Shown here piece by piece: positions 16,826 to 25,894 of a DNA stretch of 64,000 nt; the first letter of the stretch is position 1, and each line of letters opens with the position of its first letter. The DNA is from Fictibacillus norfolkensis (lineage in GTDB: Bacteria > Bacillota > Bacilli > Bacillales > Fictibacillaceae). The notes under the pieces are model-generated. The model worked only from the letters and a program-made list of their open reading frames with translations, did no database searches and was not told where the DNA came from. The DNA is taken from positions 62,001 to 126,000 of the forward strand of contig NZ_JACSQM010000006.1 of NCBI RefSeq assembly GCF_014836645.1, given 5' to 3'. A program made the position numbers and the translations under genes.

Positions 16826-18568
16826 TTGAAAAAGAAAAGAAAAAAAAGATTGAACAAAAAAGTGGTAATCCCAGCAGTTCTAGCATTGTCCGTTACACTT
16901 GGAGGATTTTCATTACCTGGATCTAATGCACACGCGAATCCTACAACTGTTTTATTCCAAGCTCCTGAAGGGTTGAGTAAAGCTGAAATCGTTAAAGCGT
17001 ATCTTCAATCACAGGTCGTTTCCGAGGTTGGAGCGAAATCAGCATCAATAGGAGAGCAGTTTAAGATCGTAAAAGAGGTTGCAGATAGTAGCACAAATAC
17101 ATACCACGTGCGTACTATTGAGCAATACAACGGGATTCCGATCTACGGCAGTGGACAAACCGTTGCGTTGGATGCAAACAACAATGTGTATGCATCGTTT
17201 GGAAAGGTGACTCAGAAACTAGGTCGATCCATCATTTCTACAGATCCGTCCATCACGAAGGAAGCTGCGGAAAGAACAGCTAAAGAGCAAGTAGTTGCTG
17301 AGATTGGAGAAGTTAAGCAGTATGACGGAGTAGAAACAGAATTAACGATCTATCCGCATGAAGGCAGAAACTACTTAACGTATTTAGTTAAAGTTTCGAC
17401 TTCCGTTCCTGCACCTGGGTTTTATCATTATTTTATAGATGCAACGACGGGTGAGATCGTTGATCAGTTTAACGCGGTACATGAAGCAGATGCTCCAGCA
17501 GTAACTCCGATCACAGGAAGAGGACTAGATTTATTCGGTAAAGTTCAAAACTTTATCGCTGTAAAAGATAGTACATCCGGGAAAAGCTATCTGCATGGTG
17601 CGGCAATAGGAGGAGGAACAACGACGAATCCGAACATCGTCCCGGTTCATACGTACAAAGCGAACCGCATGGGTGAAACACCTTTCATCCTACTATCCGG
17701 ACTTTTTGGGTTCTCCGGTTTTGAAGTAGAAACAGGTACGTCCTTCTTTGCGGATCCAGCAGCGGTTTCAGCTCATACGAACTCTATCAAAGTAAATACG
17801 TATTACCAAAATATTCACAAACGTAATAGTATCGATGGAAACGGAATGCCAATCATAAGCACGGTTCACATTGGATCTAAATGGAACAATGCGGCATGGA
17901 ACGGAAAGCAGATGCTATATGGAGATGGTGACGGTATTCTGTTCAGTTCATTAGCAGGTGCGATGGATGTTGCAGGTCATGAGATGACACATGGTGTAAT
18001 CTCGAAAACAGCAAACCTAACCTATCAAGGAGAATCAGGTGCGATTAATGAATCACTAGCTGATATCTTCGGTGCGTTGTCTGAGATGCATTCACACGGA
18101 TTAACAAGTCCATCTGAATGGGAGATGGGTGAAGACATTTACACACCAAACGTACCTGGTGATGGCGGACTTCGTTCCATGAGTAATCCAAAGTCCAAGA
18201 AGCTTTCTGCAGCTTATGGATTGAAGGATAATGCATATCCTGATCACTATGAAGATCGATACTTAGGTGAGCTGGATAAGGGTGGTGTTCATATTAACAG
18301 CTCCATCAACAATAAAGCAGCTTATCTTATCTCTGAAGGAGGAGAGCACCACGGAGTTAAAGTCACGGGTATCACACGTTCGAAAACAGAGAAAATCTTT
18401 TACCGTTCTTTAACGAACTATCTTGTACCGTCATCAGGATTCAAAGAGATGCGTGCGGCAGCGATCCAATCCGCTCGAGATCTTTATCCAGACCGTAATG
18501 GAGCACCATCTGCCGAAACAAAAGCTGTAATTGCAGCATACGATGCGATTGGTGTACCGGCTCAATAA
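16826..18568 (+). CDS. Thermolysin-like neutral protease (M4), secreted preproenzyme
   Basis: A 580-residue zinc endopeptidase. TTG 16826 follows AGAGGTG by 6 nt and opens a classical signal peptide (KKKRKKRLNKKVVIPAVLALSV...NAHA); an open frame upstream from 16754 lacks a site. FTP and PepSY propeptide domains fill about 40-215. The catalytic domain has H385-E-x-x-H389 (HEMTH) and E409 exactly 20 residues later, both zinc ligands, and active-site His in GGVHINSSINNKAAYLI. It is an extracellular scavenging protease that can also mature other enzymes. It lies next to an NprR-like regulator, as nprA does in the B. cereus group. Confidence 0.9.
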   Translation: MKKKRKKRLNKKVVIPAVLALSVTLGGFSLPGSNAHANPTTVLFQAPEGLSKAEIVKAYLQSQVVSEVGAKSASIGEQFKIVKEVADSSTNTYHVRTIEQYNGIPIYGSGQTVALDANNNVYASFGKVTQKLGRSIISTDPSITKEAAERTAKEQVVAEIGEVKQYDGVETELTIYPHEGRNYLTYLVKVSTSVPAPGFYHYFIDATTGEIVDQFNAVHEADAPAVTPITGRGLDLFGKVQNFIAVKDSTSGKSYLHGAAIGGGTTTNPNIVPVHTYKANRMGETPFILLSGLFGFSGFEVETGTSFFADPAAVSAHTNSIKVNTYYQNIHKRNSIDGNGMPIISTVHIGSKWNNAAWNGKQMLYGDGDGILFSSLAGAMDVAGHEMTHGVISKTANLTYQGESGAINESLADIFGALSEMHSHGLTSPSEWEMGEDIYTPNVPGDGGLRSMSNPKSKKLSAAYGLKDNAYPDHYEDRYLGELDKGGVHINSSINNKAAYLISEGGEHHGVKVTGITRSKTEKIFYRSLTNYLVPSSGFKEMRAAAIQSARDLYPDRNGAPSAETKAVIAAYDAIGVPAQ

Positions 18569-18576
18569 GCAGTGTG

Positions 18577-18609
18577 ATCCACGAGAGAGTGTTCTTTCGT
18601 GGATTTTTT
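18577..18609 (+). terminator. Terminator after M4 protease
   Basis: ATCCACGA/TCGTGGAT stem followed by six Ts. Confidence 0.8.
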
Positions 18610-18717
18610 ATGGAAAAACAATGGGCACTAAGACTTAAAAACATGACTTTAGAAGGAAAAAAACAATTTAGAAAGAAACTTTTATCATTAAACATTTGTT
18701 CATGAGGAGAGACACGT

Positions 18718-19959
18718 ATGATCGAGGGAGAAATTATCAAATTTTATCGTAAAAGAAGAGGACTTTCTCAAGAGCAACTGGGCAAAGATATTTGTACGAC
18801 AACACATGTTAGTAAAATTGAGCGGGGACAGACGAAGTACTCAACGGAGATTATTGCTTTATTCTCAAAACGGCTAGATATCGACATACAGAAGGAGATG
18901 CAGTTCTTTCAAGATATGGAGAAGAAACTCCATCAATGGCATAACTCTATTATCATGCAAAGAATGAAAGAAGTAGAGAAAACAAAAAGTGAATTAGATC
19001 AATTTCCGATTGTTCAATCCTCTAAACATGCAGCACTTTATCAGCTAGTGCTTGCTCGTTATTATCTTTTGAAAAAAGAGCCACAAAAAACAGCAGAGAT
19101 TTTAAACCGAATAAAAACTGAGCACCTGACTCCTTATGAATACAACATGTATAAGCATGTAAAAGGAATCTATTATTTGCAGAAGTACAACAATTTTCAT
19201 GTTGAGAATCGCAAGAAAGCGATCGAGCTCTTGAGTACGATTGATAAGATCGCCTATGGAAATGAAGAATACTGTTATCATTTAGCGATGGCTTATCAAT
19301 GGGTTGAATCCAAAACGATGGCTTATATCAATGCTAAAAAAGCAGTGGACTTTTTTAAGAAAAACAACAATTTCTCAAGAGCCATCCAAGCAGAATCAGT
19401 CATGCTGCTTCAAATAGAATGTGCAACACAGCATGAATTTGAACAAAAAGTTAACCGTTACCTTCAGTTGATCCAGGATAGTGAAACGCTAAACGAAATT
19501 GGTATTATTGGAATGCTTCTGCATAATCTAGGGCTTGAATTTTTCAAGAGGAAAGATTATGAGAATGCTCACATCTATTACCAGAAAGCGTTAAAGATGG
19601 CTGATAAAAAAACAGCGATTTATTTAAACCGATTGTATAATTTTTTGGACAATAGTATCGATGGTAAACTGCAGTCTCAAAAGCAGAATTTAAAAAGCGC
19701 AGAAGAAGGATTAACAGCAGCCAAAATGTTAAAGCACCGGTTATATTTGCATTTGTTTCAACTTCACCTGTATATCTTAAAGAGCGAGATGGATGCTTAT
19801 TTCAGTTACTTAGAAAATATAGCAATGCCATTTTTTCAATCTCATAATCAATTTAGCAGGATCGAAAAGTTTGGAAAGCAGCTATACCACTATTATTCGG
19901 ACACGAAGCAGTACGAGAAAGCAGTTGAAATTTCCTCTTTGTTTCTAGCTAGAGATTAA
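18718..19959 (+). CDS. NprR/PlcR-like XRE-TPR regulator (RRNPP family)
   Basis: A 413-residue regulator with an N-terminal XRE HTH at about 6-60 (IIKFYRKRRGLSQEQLGKDI, TTTHVSKIERGQTKYSTEII) followed by helical TPR repeats (for example LGLEFFKRKDYENAHIYYQKALKMAD near 270). This build is that of quorum-sensing regulators that bind short exported peptides. NprR is about the same length and controls nprA-type proteases and necrotrophism. Here too the regulator adjoins a neutral protease gene. I found no nprX-like propeptide gene after it: the region 19960-20040 holds only a terminator and the next promoter. It may be peptide-independent or use a remote gene. Confidence 0.8.
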   Translation: MIEGEIIKFYRKRRGLSQEQLGKDICTTTHVSKIERGQTKYSTEIIALFSKRLDIDIQKEMQFFQDMEKKLHQWHNSIIMQRMKEVEKTKSELDQFPIVQSSKHAALYQLVLARYYLLKKEPQKTAEILNRIKTEHLTPYEYNMYKHVKGIYYLQKYNNFHVENRKKAIELLSTIDKIAYGNEEYCYHLAMAYQWVESKTMAYINAKKAVDFFKKNNNFSRAIQAESVMLLQIECATQHEFEQKVNRYLQLIQDSETLNEIGIIGMLLHNLGLEFFKRKDYENAHIYYQKALKMADKKTAIYLNRLYNFLDNSIDGKLQSQKQNLKSAEEGLTAAKMLKHRLYLHLFQLHLYILKSEMDAYFSYLENIAMPFFQSHNQFSRIEKFGKQLYHYYSDTKQYEKAVEISSLFLARD

Positions 19960-19972
19960 ATAATATCATGCA

Positions 19973-20007
19973 AGATAGGTTGGATAAAAAGTCCCCTGTC
20001 TTTTTTT
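19973..20007 (+). terminator. Terminator after nprR-like gene
   Basis: AGATAGG/CCTGTCT stem with one G-T pair, a 15-nt loop and seven Ts. Confidence 0.7.
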
Positions 20008-20032
20008 GTTCAAAAAAGTTAGAAAATTTATA

Positions 20033-20084
20033 TTGAAAGTTATTTTCGCGTCAGTTATAATTTCAATTAACGAAAGCGCTTTCG
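20033..20084 (+). promoter_or_regulatory. Promoter of lacI-type gene with LacI operator O1
   Basis: TTGAAA at 20033, a 17-bp spacer and TATAAT at 20056 form a near-perfect sigma-A promoter. The perfect 14-bp palindrome CGAAAGCGCTTTCG (20071-20084) starts about 10 bp after the -10 box and should cover the transcription start. The same motif recurs twice before the binding-protein gene, so autoregulation is likely. Confidence 0.8.
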
Positions 20085-20101
20085 GTAAAGAGGAGATAAC
20101 A

Positions 20102-21112
20102 ATGGCTACAATTTATGATATTGCAAAAAAGACGGGTTTTTCAACGACTACCGTCTCAAAGGCACTCAATAACTATTCTGATGTGAGTGAAAAAACGAAG
20201 CAGAAGATTCTACAAGCAGTCGAAGAAATGGGATATCTGCCTAATGCACATGCCCAATCTCTTTCTACAAAAAAGTCTTGGACGATTGGTGTGATGTTTT
20301 CTGAATCGAATGAAGTAGGAATGAAACATCCTTTCTTTAGTGCCATAATAGAAAGTTTCAGAAAGAATGCAGAACGAGAAGGATATGATCTCATTTTCGC
20401 TTCAAGAAATCTGCGTAATAGGGATATCAGCTATTTGGAACATTTTTCTTACCGTGCCGTTGATGGCATTGTGGTAATCTGTTCTGATCCACAAGATCCG
20501 CAAGTACAAGAGATGATAAACAGCACGATTCCTATCGTTGTTATAGATATGAACAAACAGAACTGCAGTCTTGTGTTCTCGGATAATATTGAAGGTGGAA
20601 AGCTCGCAGTTAACTACTTGCATTCACTTGGTCATACAAAGATCGCTAATATCGCTGGCGATCCTTTAACGGATGCAGGTGCAGAAAGAATTAAAGGATT
20701 TAAAAAAGCGATGAATGAGTTAAACCTGCCGATTCATGATGGCTATCTTATCAATGGTGGATTGTTCTCAATCGGTGAAGGCAAAGCGGCCATGGAAAAA
20801 TTGTTGATGCTTGATGATGTACCTACAGCGGTATTTGTTGCAGGAGATCATATGGCTATCGGTGCAATTGAGGCCATAAAAGAGAAGGGTTTAAGCGTAC
20901 CCGAAGATATTTCAATCATCGGTTATGATGATATTGAAATGGCGGCATACATTACACCGAAGTTAACGACGATTAAGCAAGATACGGATATGATTGGATA
21001 CCAAGCAGCAAAGTTATTGATGAAACAGATTATTCAAAAGAAAAAACTGATCACATCGAAGCGCATACCAGTTGAATTAATCATTCGTGAATCATGCGCA
21101 CAAAAAAAATAA
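20102..21112 (+). CDS. LacI-family repressor of the beta-glucoside operon
   Basis: A 336-residue repressor. The HTH with hinge helix is at about 1-55 (ATIYDIAKKTGFSTTTVSKALNNYSDVS). The sugar-binding core follows, ending with the DDIEMAAYITPKLTTIKQD dimer region. ATG 20102 has AGGAG 8 nt upstream; a longer open frame starting at 20006 runs through the promoter and operator and is not real. It should bind the CGAAANCGNTTTCG sites at 20071, 21133 and 21168 and release them on binding the imported beta-glucoside or a derivative. Confidence 0.9.
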   Translation: MATIYDIAKKTGFSTTTVSKALNNYSDVSEKTKQKILQAVEEMGYLPNAHAQSLSTKKSWTIGVMFSESNEVGMKHPFFSAIIESFRKNAEREGYDLIFASRNLRNRDISYLEHFSYRAVDGIVVICSDPQDPQVQEMINSTIPIVVIDMNKQNCSLVFSDNIEGGKLAVNYLHSLGHTKIANIAGDPLTDAGAERIKGFKKAMNELNLPIHDGYLINGGLFSIGEGKAAMEKLLMLDDVPTAVFVAGDHMAIGAIEAIKEKGLSVPEDISIIGYDDIEMAAYITPKLTTIKQDTDMIGYQAAKLLMKQIIQKKKLITSKRIPVELIIRESCAQKK

Positions 21113-21125
21113 AAATTTTTTTTAG

Positions 21126-21181
21126 TATAATTCGAAAGCGGTTTCGAATATTTATTTTGAAACAAAACGAAACCGCTTTCG
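21126..21181 (+). promoter_or_regulatory. Twin LacI operators O2 and O3 and -10 box before the binding-protein gene
   Basis: TATAAT (21126-21131) has no good -35 box. CGAAAGCGGTTTCG at 21133-21146 lies within the longer palindrome TTCGAAAGCGGTTTCGAA. A second site, CGAAACCGCTTTCG, lies at 21168-21181. Their centres are 35 bp apart. Both match the O1 palindrome in front of the repressor gene (about 1.1 kb away), which would allow looping. Confidence 0.8.
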
Positions 21182-21215
21182 CTCTATAAATTTTAAAGAA
21201 GGAAGGGGTTTATAC

Positions 21216-22526
21216 ATGAAAAGGAAGTTAAGTATCTTTTTGGTATCTATTCTGTTGGTGGGATTATTTGCAGGTTGTTCAAGCGATTCGAAAACATCTG
21301 GTAATGGCAAGAAAGATGTTGATTTAAGAATCTGGTCGTTTACAGATGAATTGAAGAAACCGATCAAAACATTCGAGGAAAAGAATGGCGTAAAAGTGGA
21401 GTTAACGATTGTTCCGATCGCTGACTACCCGACAAAGTTAAAGCCTGTACTTGAGAGTGGTGTTGGAGCTCCTGACGTTTTCACGGGTGAGATCGCATTC
21501 TTAAAACAATGGGTAGATGCAGGTTATTGGGAGAACTTATCTGAAAAGCCTTATAACGCAGATAAGCTTTCTGATAAGTATGTACCTTACGTATTTGACC
21601 TTGGTAAAGATAAAAATGGCGATGTACGCGCTCTTTCTTGGCAAACGACGCCTGGAGGCATCTATTATAAGCGAAGCATTGCAAAAGAAGTATTAGGAAC
21701 GGACGATCCAACTCAAGTTGGTGAAATGATGAGCTCGATGGATAAGGTGTTTGAAGTAGCAGATAAGATGAAAGAAAAAGGCTATAGCATGTTCCCAGAT
21801 GAAGGAGCGATCCGCTGGTTCACACAAGGTGACAATCCACAGCCTTGGGTAAACGATAAGAATGAGCTTCAGCTTACGGATGAAAAAATGGAGTACATGG
21901 ATTACTCGAAAAAGCTTCGTGATAATCAATACACAGCTCTAGCACCTGAATGGTCACCATCTTGGTTCGAAGGCATGGATAAGCCGATCAAGGTAAAAGA
22001 AGGCGGCAAGGAAAAAGAAACACAAGTGTTTTCATATGTTCTTCCTACATGGGGGTTACATAGCGTCCTAAAAACCAATGTTAAGGAATCTGTTGGTGAC
22101 TGGGCGGTAACGAGTGGTCCGAGTCCTTATTTCTGGGGTGGAACATGGCTTGGTGTATACAACAAATCGGATAATAAAGAACTTGCTTATAAATTTGTGA
22201 AAATGATGACACAAGACGATGAGTTCTTAACATCTTGGAGTAAAGAAACAGGAGATGTCCTTTCTTATCTACCTGTAACAGAAACGATTAAAGACGACTT
22301 TAGCGACAAGTTTTTGGGTGGACAGAACAACTATCAATTCTTCCTAGATCAATCTACTAAGATCACACCTGGAATCGTAACGAAGTACGATCAGCAGCTA
22401 GATACGCTCTACGGAAATGCCGTGCAGCAATATGTAACAGGTAAGAAATCTAAAAAAGAAGCGATTAAAGAATTCTATCAAAAAGCACAAAATGCTTATC
22501 CAGACATAAAAGTACCGAAAAAATAA
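21216..22526 (+). CDS. ABC sugar (beta-glucoside/oligosaccharide) substrate-binding lipoprotein, CUT1 type
   Basis: A 436-residue SBP_bac_1 protein. The lipoprotein signal ends in LFAGC with Cys21. The core has the family pattern WSFTDELKKPIKTFEEKNGVKVE, APDVFTGEIAFLKQWV, LSWQTTPGGIYYKRSIAKEV and a tryptophan-rich sugar site (GPSPYFWGGTWLGVYNKSDN). It delivers an oligosaccharide to the two permeases downstream. The GH1 enzyme at the operon end points to cellobiose or a related beta-glucoside. A strong hairpin separates it from the permeases, which fits the higher expression usually needed for binding proteins. Confidence 0.9.
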   Translation: MKRKLSIFLVSILLVGLFAGCSSDSKTSGNGKKDVDLRIWSFTDELKKPIKTFEEKNGVKVELTIVPIADYPTKLKPVLESGVGAPDVFTGEIAFLKQWVDAGYWENLSEKPYNADKLSDKYVPYVFDLGKDKNGDVRALSWQTTPGGIYYKRSIAKEVLGTDDPTQVGEMMSSMDKVFEVADKMKEKGYSMFPDEGAIRWFTQGDNPQPWVNDKNELQLTDEKMEYMDYSKKLRDNQYTALAPEWSPSWFEGMDKPIKVKEGGKEKETQVFSYVLPTWGLHSVLKTNVKESVGDWAVTSGPSPYFWGGTWLGVYNKSDNKELAYKFVKMMTQDDEFLTSWSKETGDVLSYLPVTETIKDDFSDKFLGGQNNYQFFLDQSTKITPGIVTKYDQQLDTLYGNAVQQYVTGKKSKKEAIKEFYQKAQNAYPDIKVPKK

Positions 22527-22537
22527 GTTTTAAGGAC

Positions 22538-22564
22538 GGTGGCGGGAAACATTTCCTCGCCACT
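22538..22564 (+). other. Intercistronic stem-loop between binding protein and permease genes
   Basis: GTGGCG/CGCCAC with an inner GGAAA/TTTCC (one bulged T) gives an approximately 11-bp stem, with no T run after it. Position and shape fit a transcript-stabilising or partial-termination element that lets the binding protein exceed the permeases. Function inferred. Confidence 0.6.
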
Positions 22565-22592
22565 GGCCTATCTATTGAAAGGGGGAGGAGAG

Positions 22593-23492
22593 ATGAAAAA
22601 TTTAAACCGTTATGGCTATTTTTTTATTGCTCCGTTTTGGCTCGTCTTCTTAGTGTTCAGTATATATCCCGTCGCCCTAACCTTTTATTATAGCTTTACA
22701 AATTACACAGGCAGTGGTGAAGCACAGTTAGTAGGTCTGGCAAACTATAAACGACTCCTTACAGACACGTATTTTGTTGAAGCTTTTTTTAACACATGGA
22801 AAATATGGGGTGTGAACTTTGTTCTTCAAATGGGACTTGCTCTTATTCTGGCTATGATTTTTTCAGATATGAGAGTCAAGTTAAAAGGAATCGCATTTTT
22901 TCGAGCAATCTTTTATCTTCCGAATTTAATTACGATCAGTTCAGTTGCTCTATTATTCGGGATTTTACTAGATTGGCAGCACGGATCATTAAACATGATG
23001 TTAATGAAGCTAGGACTCATTTCAGATCCGATCAACTGGCTGAACGAACCAACGAGTGCACAGTTATCGATCTCATTGATCTTAACGTGGATGTGGTTTG
23101 GTCACTCCTTTATCGTTGTAATGGCAGGTGTATCAGGTATATCGAAAGACTACTACGAAGCAGCATTGATCGATGGTGCAAATCGCTGGCAGACGTTTTC
23201 TAAGATAACGATTCCGCTCTTAAAGCCTATCCTGCTTTATATCATGATTACCTCGCTCATTGGAGGTCTTCAATTGTTTGATCTACCGATGCTTTTAACA
23301 GATGGAATAGGATCACCAGATGGCTCATTGAATACGATGGTGCTCTATTTATACAATCAAGCCTTCAAGTATAACAATTACGGGTACGCTGCTGCAGTAG
23401 CATACGGGCTATTTGTTATAACGCTCATCTTCTCTGCTTTTATTTTCAAGGGGATGTATGGGAAAGAACGTAAACAACCAAGGCAGGTGTAA
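22593..23492 (+). CDS. ABC sugar permease, MalF type
   Basis: A 299-residue permease with six transmembrane helices and the EAA loop YYEAALIDGANRWQTFSKITIPLLKP near 200, which docks the ATPase. ATG 22593 follows GGGGGAGGAG; the open frame from 22539 crosses the intercistronic hairpin. No ATPase gene exists in the operon, so a shared MsmX-like ATPase elsewhere is likely, as known for B. subtilis CUT1 systems. It pairs with the MalG-type protein next. Confidence 0.9.
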   Translation: MKNLNRYGYFFIAPFWLVFLVFSIYPVALTFYYSFTNYTGSGEAQLVGLANYKRLLTDTYFVEAFFNTWKIWGVNFVLQMGLALILAMIFSDMRVKLKGIAFFRAIFYLPNLITISSVALLFGILLDWQHGSLNMMLMKLGLISDPINWLNEPTSAQLSISLILTWMWFGHSFIVVMAGVSGISKDYYEAALIDGANRWQTFSKITIPLLKPILLYIMITSLIGGLQLFDLPMLLTDGIGSPDGSLNTMVLYLYNQAFKYNNYGYAAAVAYGLFVITLIFSAFIFKGMYGKERKQPRQV

Positions 23493-23495
23493 AGC

Positions 23496-24398
23496 ATGAT
23501 AGGAAAAACAGCCGTAGATAATAGCCTTTCAAATTCTGTTCAAAAGAAAAGTGTTATAGAAACAAAACCGAAGCGGAAAATCAGTATACCAAAACTTCTG
23601 ATCTATACCGTATTGATCGTTATGGCAATCGTGTGTTTCATTCCGTTCTTAATGATGCTTGTTAACGCTACACGCTCAAATGAAGCAATCCTTTCAGGCT
23701 TCACCCTGCTTCCCGGTAGTGCAATCGTTGAAAACTATCAAACGATGATGAGCTATATCAATATTTGGGCTGGTTTTAAGAACAGCTTAATCATTTCCGT
23801 TCTTGTGACGTTATTGTCGGGTTACTTTTCAGCATTAACGGCTTATGGTTTTGCGTTCTACGTGTTTAAGGGCAAGAATGCGATGTTCGTTTTCATGTTA
23901 GTGATGATGATGGTTCCTGGCCAGTTAGGGTTAATTGGATTTTATGAGCTATGTAAGAACTTAGGGATATTGGATACGTATATTCCGTTAATCATTCCGG
24001 CAGCAGCGAGTCCTTTCGTGGTGTTCTTCTTGCGCCAATACATTTTAACAACGCTGCATCCAAGTTTGATTGAGGCGGCAAGGATCGATGGCGCAAGTGA
24101 ATTTAAAATCTTTCATACGATCGCGATTCCAATCATGATGCCAGCAATCGCGACCATGTCTATCTTTACTTTTATCGGGTCATGGAACAACTACATTATG
24201 CCATTAGTTGTATTATTCTCACCTGAAAAGTTCACGCTTCCTGTGTTGATGGGCTTCTTAAAAGGTTCACAAGTAGCTCAAAACTTAGGTTCCATGTACT
24301 TAGGGATCGCGATCTCTGTGGTACCGATCATGGTAGCTTTCCTATTTTTATCAAAGTATATCGTCAACAGCATTTCAGCAGGTTCTATCAAAGAATAG
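23496..24398 (+). CDS. ABC sugar permease, MalG type
   Basis: A 300-residue permease beginning 3 nt after its partner's stop. A 30-residue charged N-terminal tail precedes six helices. The EAA loop reads LIEAARIDGASEFKIFHTIAIPIMMP near 195. The MalG-like C-terminus ends in SKYIVNSISAGSIKE, a motif usual in this branch and known in MalG to touch the ATPase and substrate path. Part of the beta-glucoside importer. Confidence 0.9.
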   Translation: MIGKTAVDNSLSNSVQKKSVIETKPKRKISIPKLLIYTVLIVMAIVCFIPFLMMLVNATRSNEAILSGFTLLPGSAIVENYQTMMSYINIWAGFKNSLIISVLVTLLSGYFSALTAYGFAFYVFKGKNAMFVFMLVMMMVPGQLGLIGFYELCKNLGILDTYIPLIIPAAASPFVVFFLRQYILTTLHPSLIEAARIDGASEFKIFHTIAIPIMMPAIATMSIFTFIGSWNNYIMPLVVLFSPEKFTLPVLMGFLKGSQVAQNLGSMYLGIAISVVPIMVAFLFLSKYIVNSISAGSIKE

Positions 24399-24413
24399 AG
24401 GAGAGAAACAGTT

Positions 24414-25781
24414 ATGCATTTTAATAAGTCATTCGTGTTTGGTACGGCAACATCTTCTTATCAAATTGAGGGAGCTCGTCTTGAAGGCGGAAGAACACTT
24501 TCAATCTGGGATACGTTCTGTGATACGCCAGGAAAAGTATATCAACAGCATAATGGAAGCGTAGCGTGTGATCATTATTACCGTTTTGAAGAAGATATTC
24601 AGCAGATTAAGAAGCTTGGCGTAGAAACGTATCGCTTCTCAGTTTCCTGGCCACGTATTTTTCCTGAAAAAGGCGTGTTGAATGCAGAGGGAATGGACTT
24701 CTACAAAAAATTGACGCAGCGTTTACGTGAGGAAGGAATCAAACCTGCGATCACGCTTTATCACTGGGATCTTCCACTATGGGCGCATGAGGAAGGCGGA
24801 TGGGTGAACCGTGAATCAGTAGATTGGTTTATGGATTTAGCGAAAGTTTGCTTTCAAGAGCTTGATGCAGAGGTGGATTCTTGGATTACACATAACGAGC
24901 CATGGTGTGCCGGTTTCTTAGGCTACCATCAAGGCTTTCATGCGCCAGGACATACGAACATGGACGAAGCCGTTAAAGCCGTACACCACATGCTTCTTTC
25001 TCACGGAAAAGCTGTACAATATTTAAAGAACGAGCTTCAATCAAAAACGCCGATCGGTATTACGTTAAACTTATCACCGATCTATGCAAAAACAGATTCT
25101 GCGAACGATCAGCTCGCAGCGAATAATGCTGACGGTTATTCCAATCGCTGGTTCTTAGATCCTGTCTTTAAAGGACAGTACCCTGTTGATATGATGAACC
25201 TGTTCTCAAAATATGTTCATTCATATGATTTTATTGAAGCAGGAGATATGGAGATCATCTCAACTCCTTGTGATTTCTTTGGCATCAATTATTATAGCCG
25301 AGGGATTGTTGAGTTCTCTGCAGCAAATGACTTCTTACATAGAGGGGCTCATTCTGATTATGAGAAAACTGGCATGGGATGGGATATTGCGCCAGAAGAG
25401 TTTAAAGATCTGATCAGAAGGTTGAGACAAGAGTATACGGATCTTCCTATCTATATTACAGAGAATGGTGCAGCGTTTGATGATGTGCTAGAGAACGGTC
25501 GCGTTCACGATCATGGCCGTGTTGATTATATCGAAAAGCATCTTCAAGCGGTTTCTGATCTGAATGATGAAGGTATGAATATTGAAGGCTACTACCTATG
25601 GTCTCTGATGGATAACTTTGAGTGGAGCTTCGGCTATGACAAACGATTTGGAATCATCTATGTGGACTTTGATTCGCAAGAGCGAATCTGGAAAGATAGC
25701 GCCTACCGTTATGCAGAAATCGTGAAGAACAGAGGAACCAATAACAGCAACAAAGAAACAGATGCTATTTCCGTAAGCTAA
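24414..25781 (+). CDS. GH1 beta-glucosidase
   Basis: A 455-residue cytoplasmic (beta/alpha)8 glycosidase of full family length. The acid/base is E162 in THNEPW and the nucleophile is E350 in ITENGAAF. The aglycone/sugar contacts FGTATSSYQIEGA (9-21), YHWDLP near 116 and SLMDNFEWSFGY near 402 are all present. The last motif (NFEW) favours unphosphorylated glucosides over 6-phosphoglucosides, in line with ABC rather than PTS uptake. It follows the permease by 15 nt with an AGGAG site and ends the operon. Confidence 0.92.
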   Translation: MHFNKSFVFGTATSSYQIEGARLEGGRTLSIWDTFCDTPGKVYQQHNGSVACDHYYRFEEDIQQIKKLGVETYRFSVSWPRIFPEKGVLNAEGMDFYKKLTQRLREEGIKPAITLYHWDLPLWAHEEGGWVNRESVDWFMDLAKVCFQELDAEVDSWITHNEPWCAGFLGYHQGFHAPGHTNMDEAVKAVHHMLLSHGKAVQYLKNELQSKTPIGITLNLSPIYAKTDSANDQLAANNADGYSNRWFLDPVFKGQYPVDMMNLFSKYVHSYDFIEAGDMEIISTPCDFFGINYYSRGIVEFSAANDFLHRGAHSDYEKTGMGWDIAPEEFKDLIRRLRQEYTDLPIYITENGAAFDDVLENGRVHDHGRVDYIEKHLQAVSDLNDEGMNIEGYYLWSLMDNFEWSFGYDKRFGIIYVDFDSQERIWKDSAYRYAEIVKNRGTNNSNKETDAISVS

Positions 25782-25810
25782 TTTATTTTTAAGATAATAA
25801 TAACCATTGA

Positions 25811-25839
25811 AGTCCTGACCTATGTTCGGGGCTTTTTTG
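25811..25839 (+). terminator. Terminator of the beta-glucoside operon
   Basis: AGTCCTGA/TCGGGGCT stem with two G-T pairs followed by six Ts. Confidence 0.8.
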
Positions 25840-25894
25840 TTTTGTGTAAAATTTTCTTGAGTGGGGAAGCTAAATACGTATAGGAGGGATAGAC

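Noticed and set aside
19968..20036. 22-codon frame as an nprX-type pheromone precursor
   Set aside because: No signal-like hydrophobic stretch; the frame runs through a terminator stem and T run and has no ribosome site.
20006..20101. N-terminal extension of the LacI regulator
   Set aside because: It covers the -35, -10 and operator; the good ribosome site is before ATG 20102.
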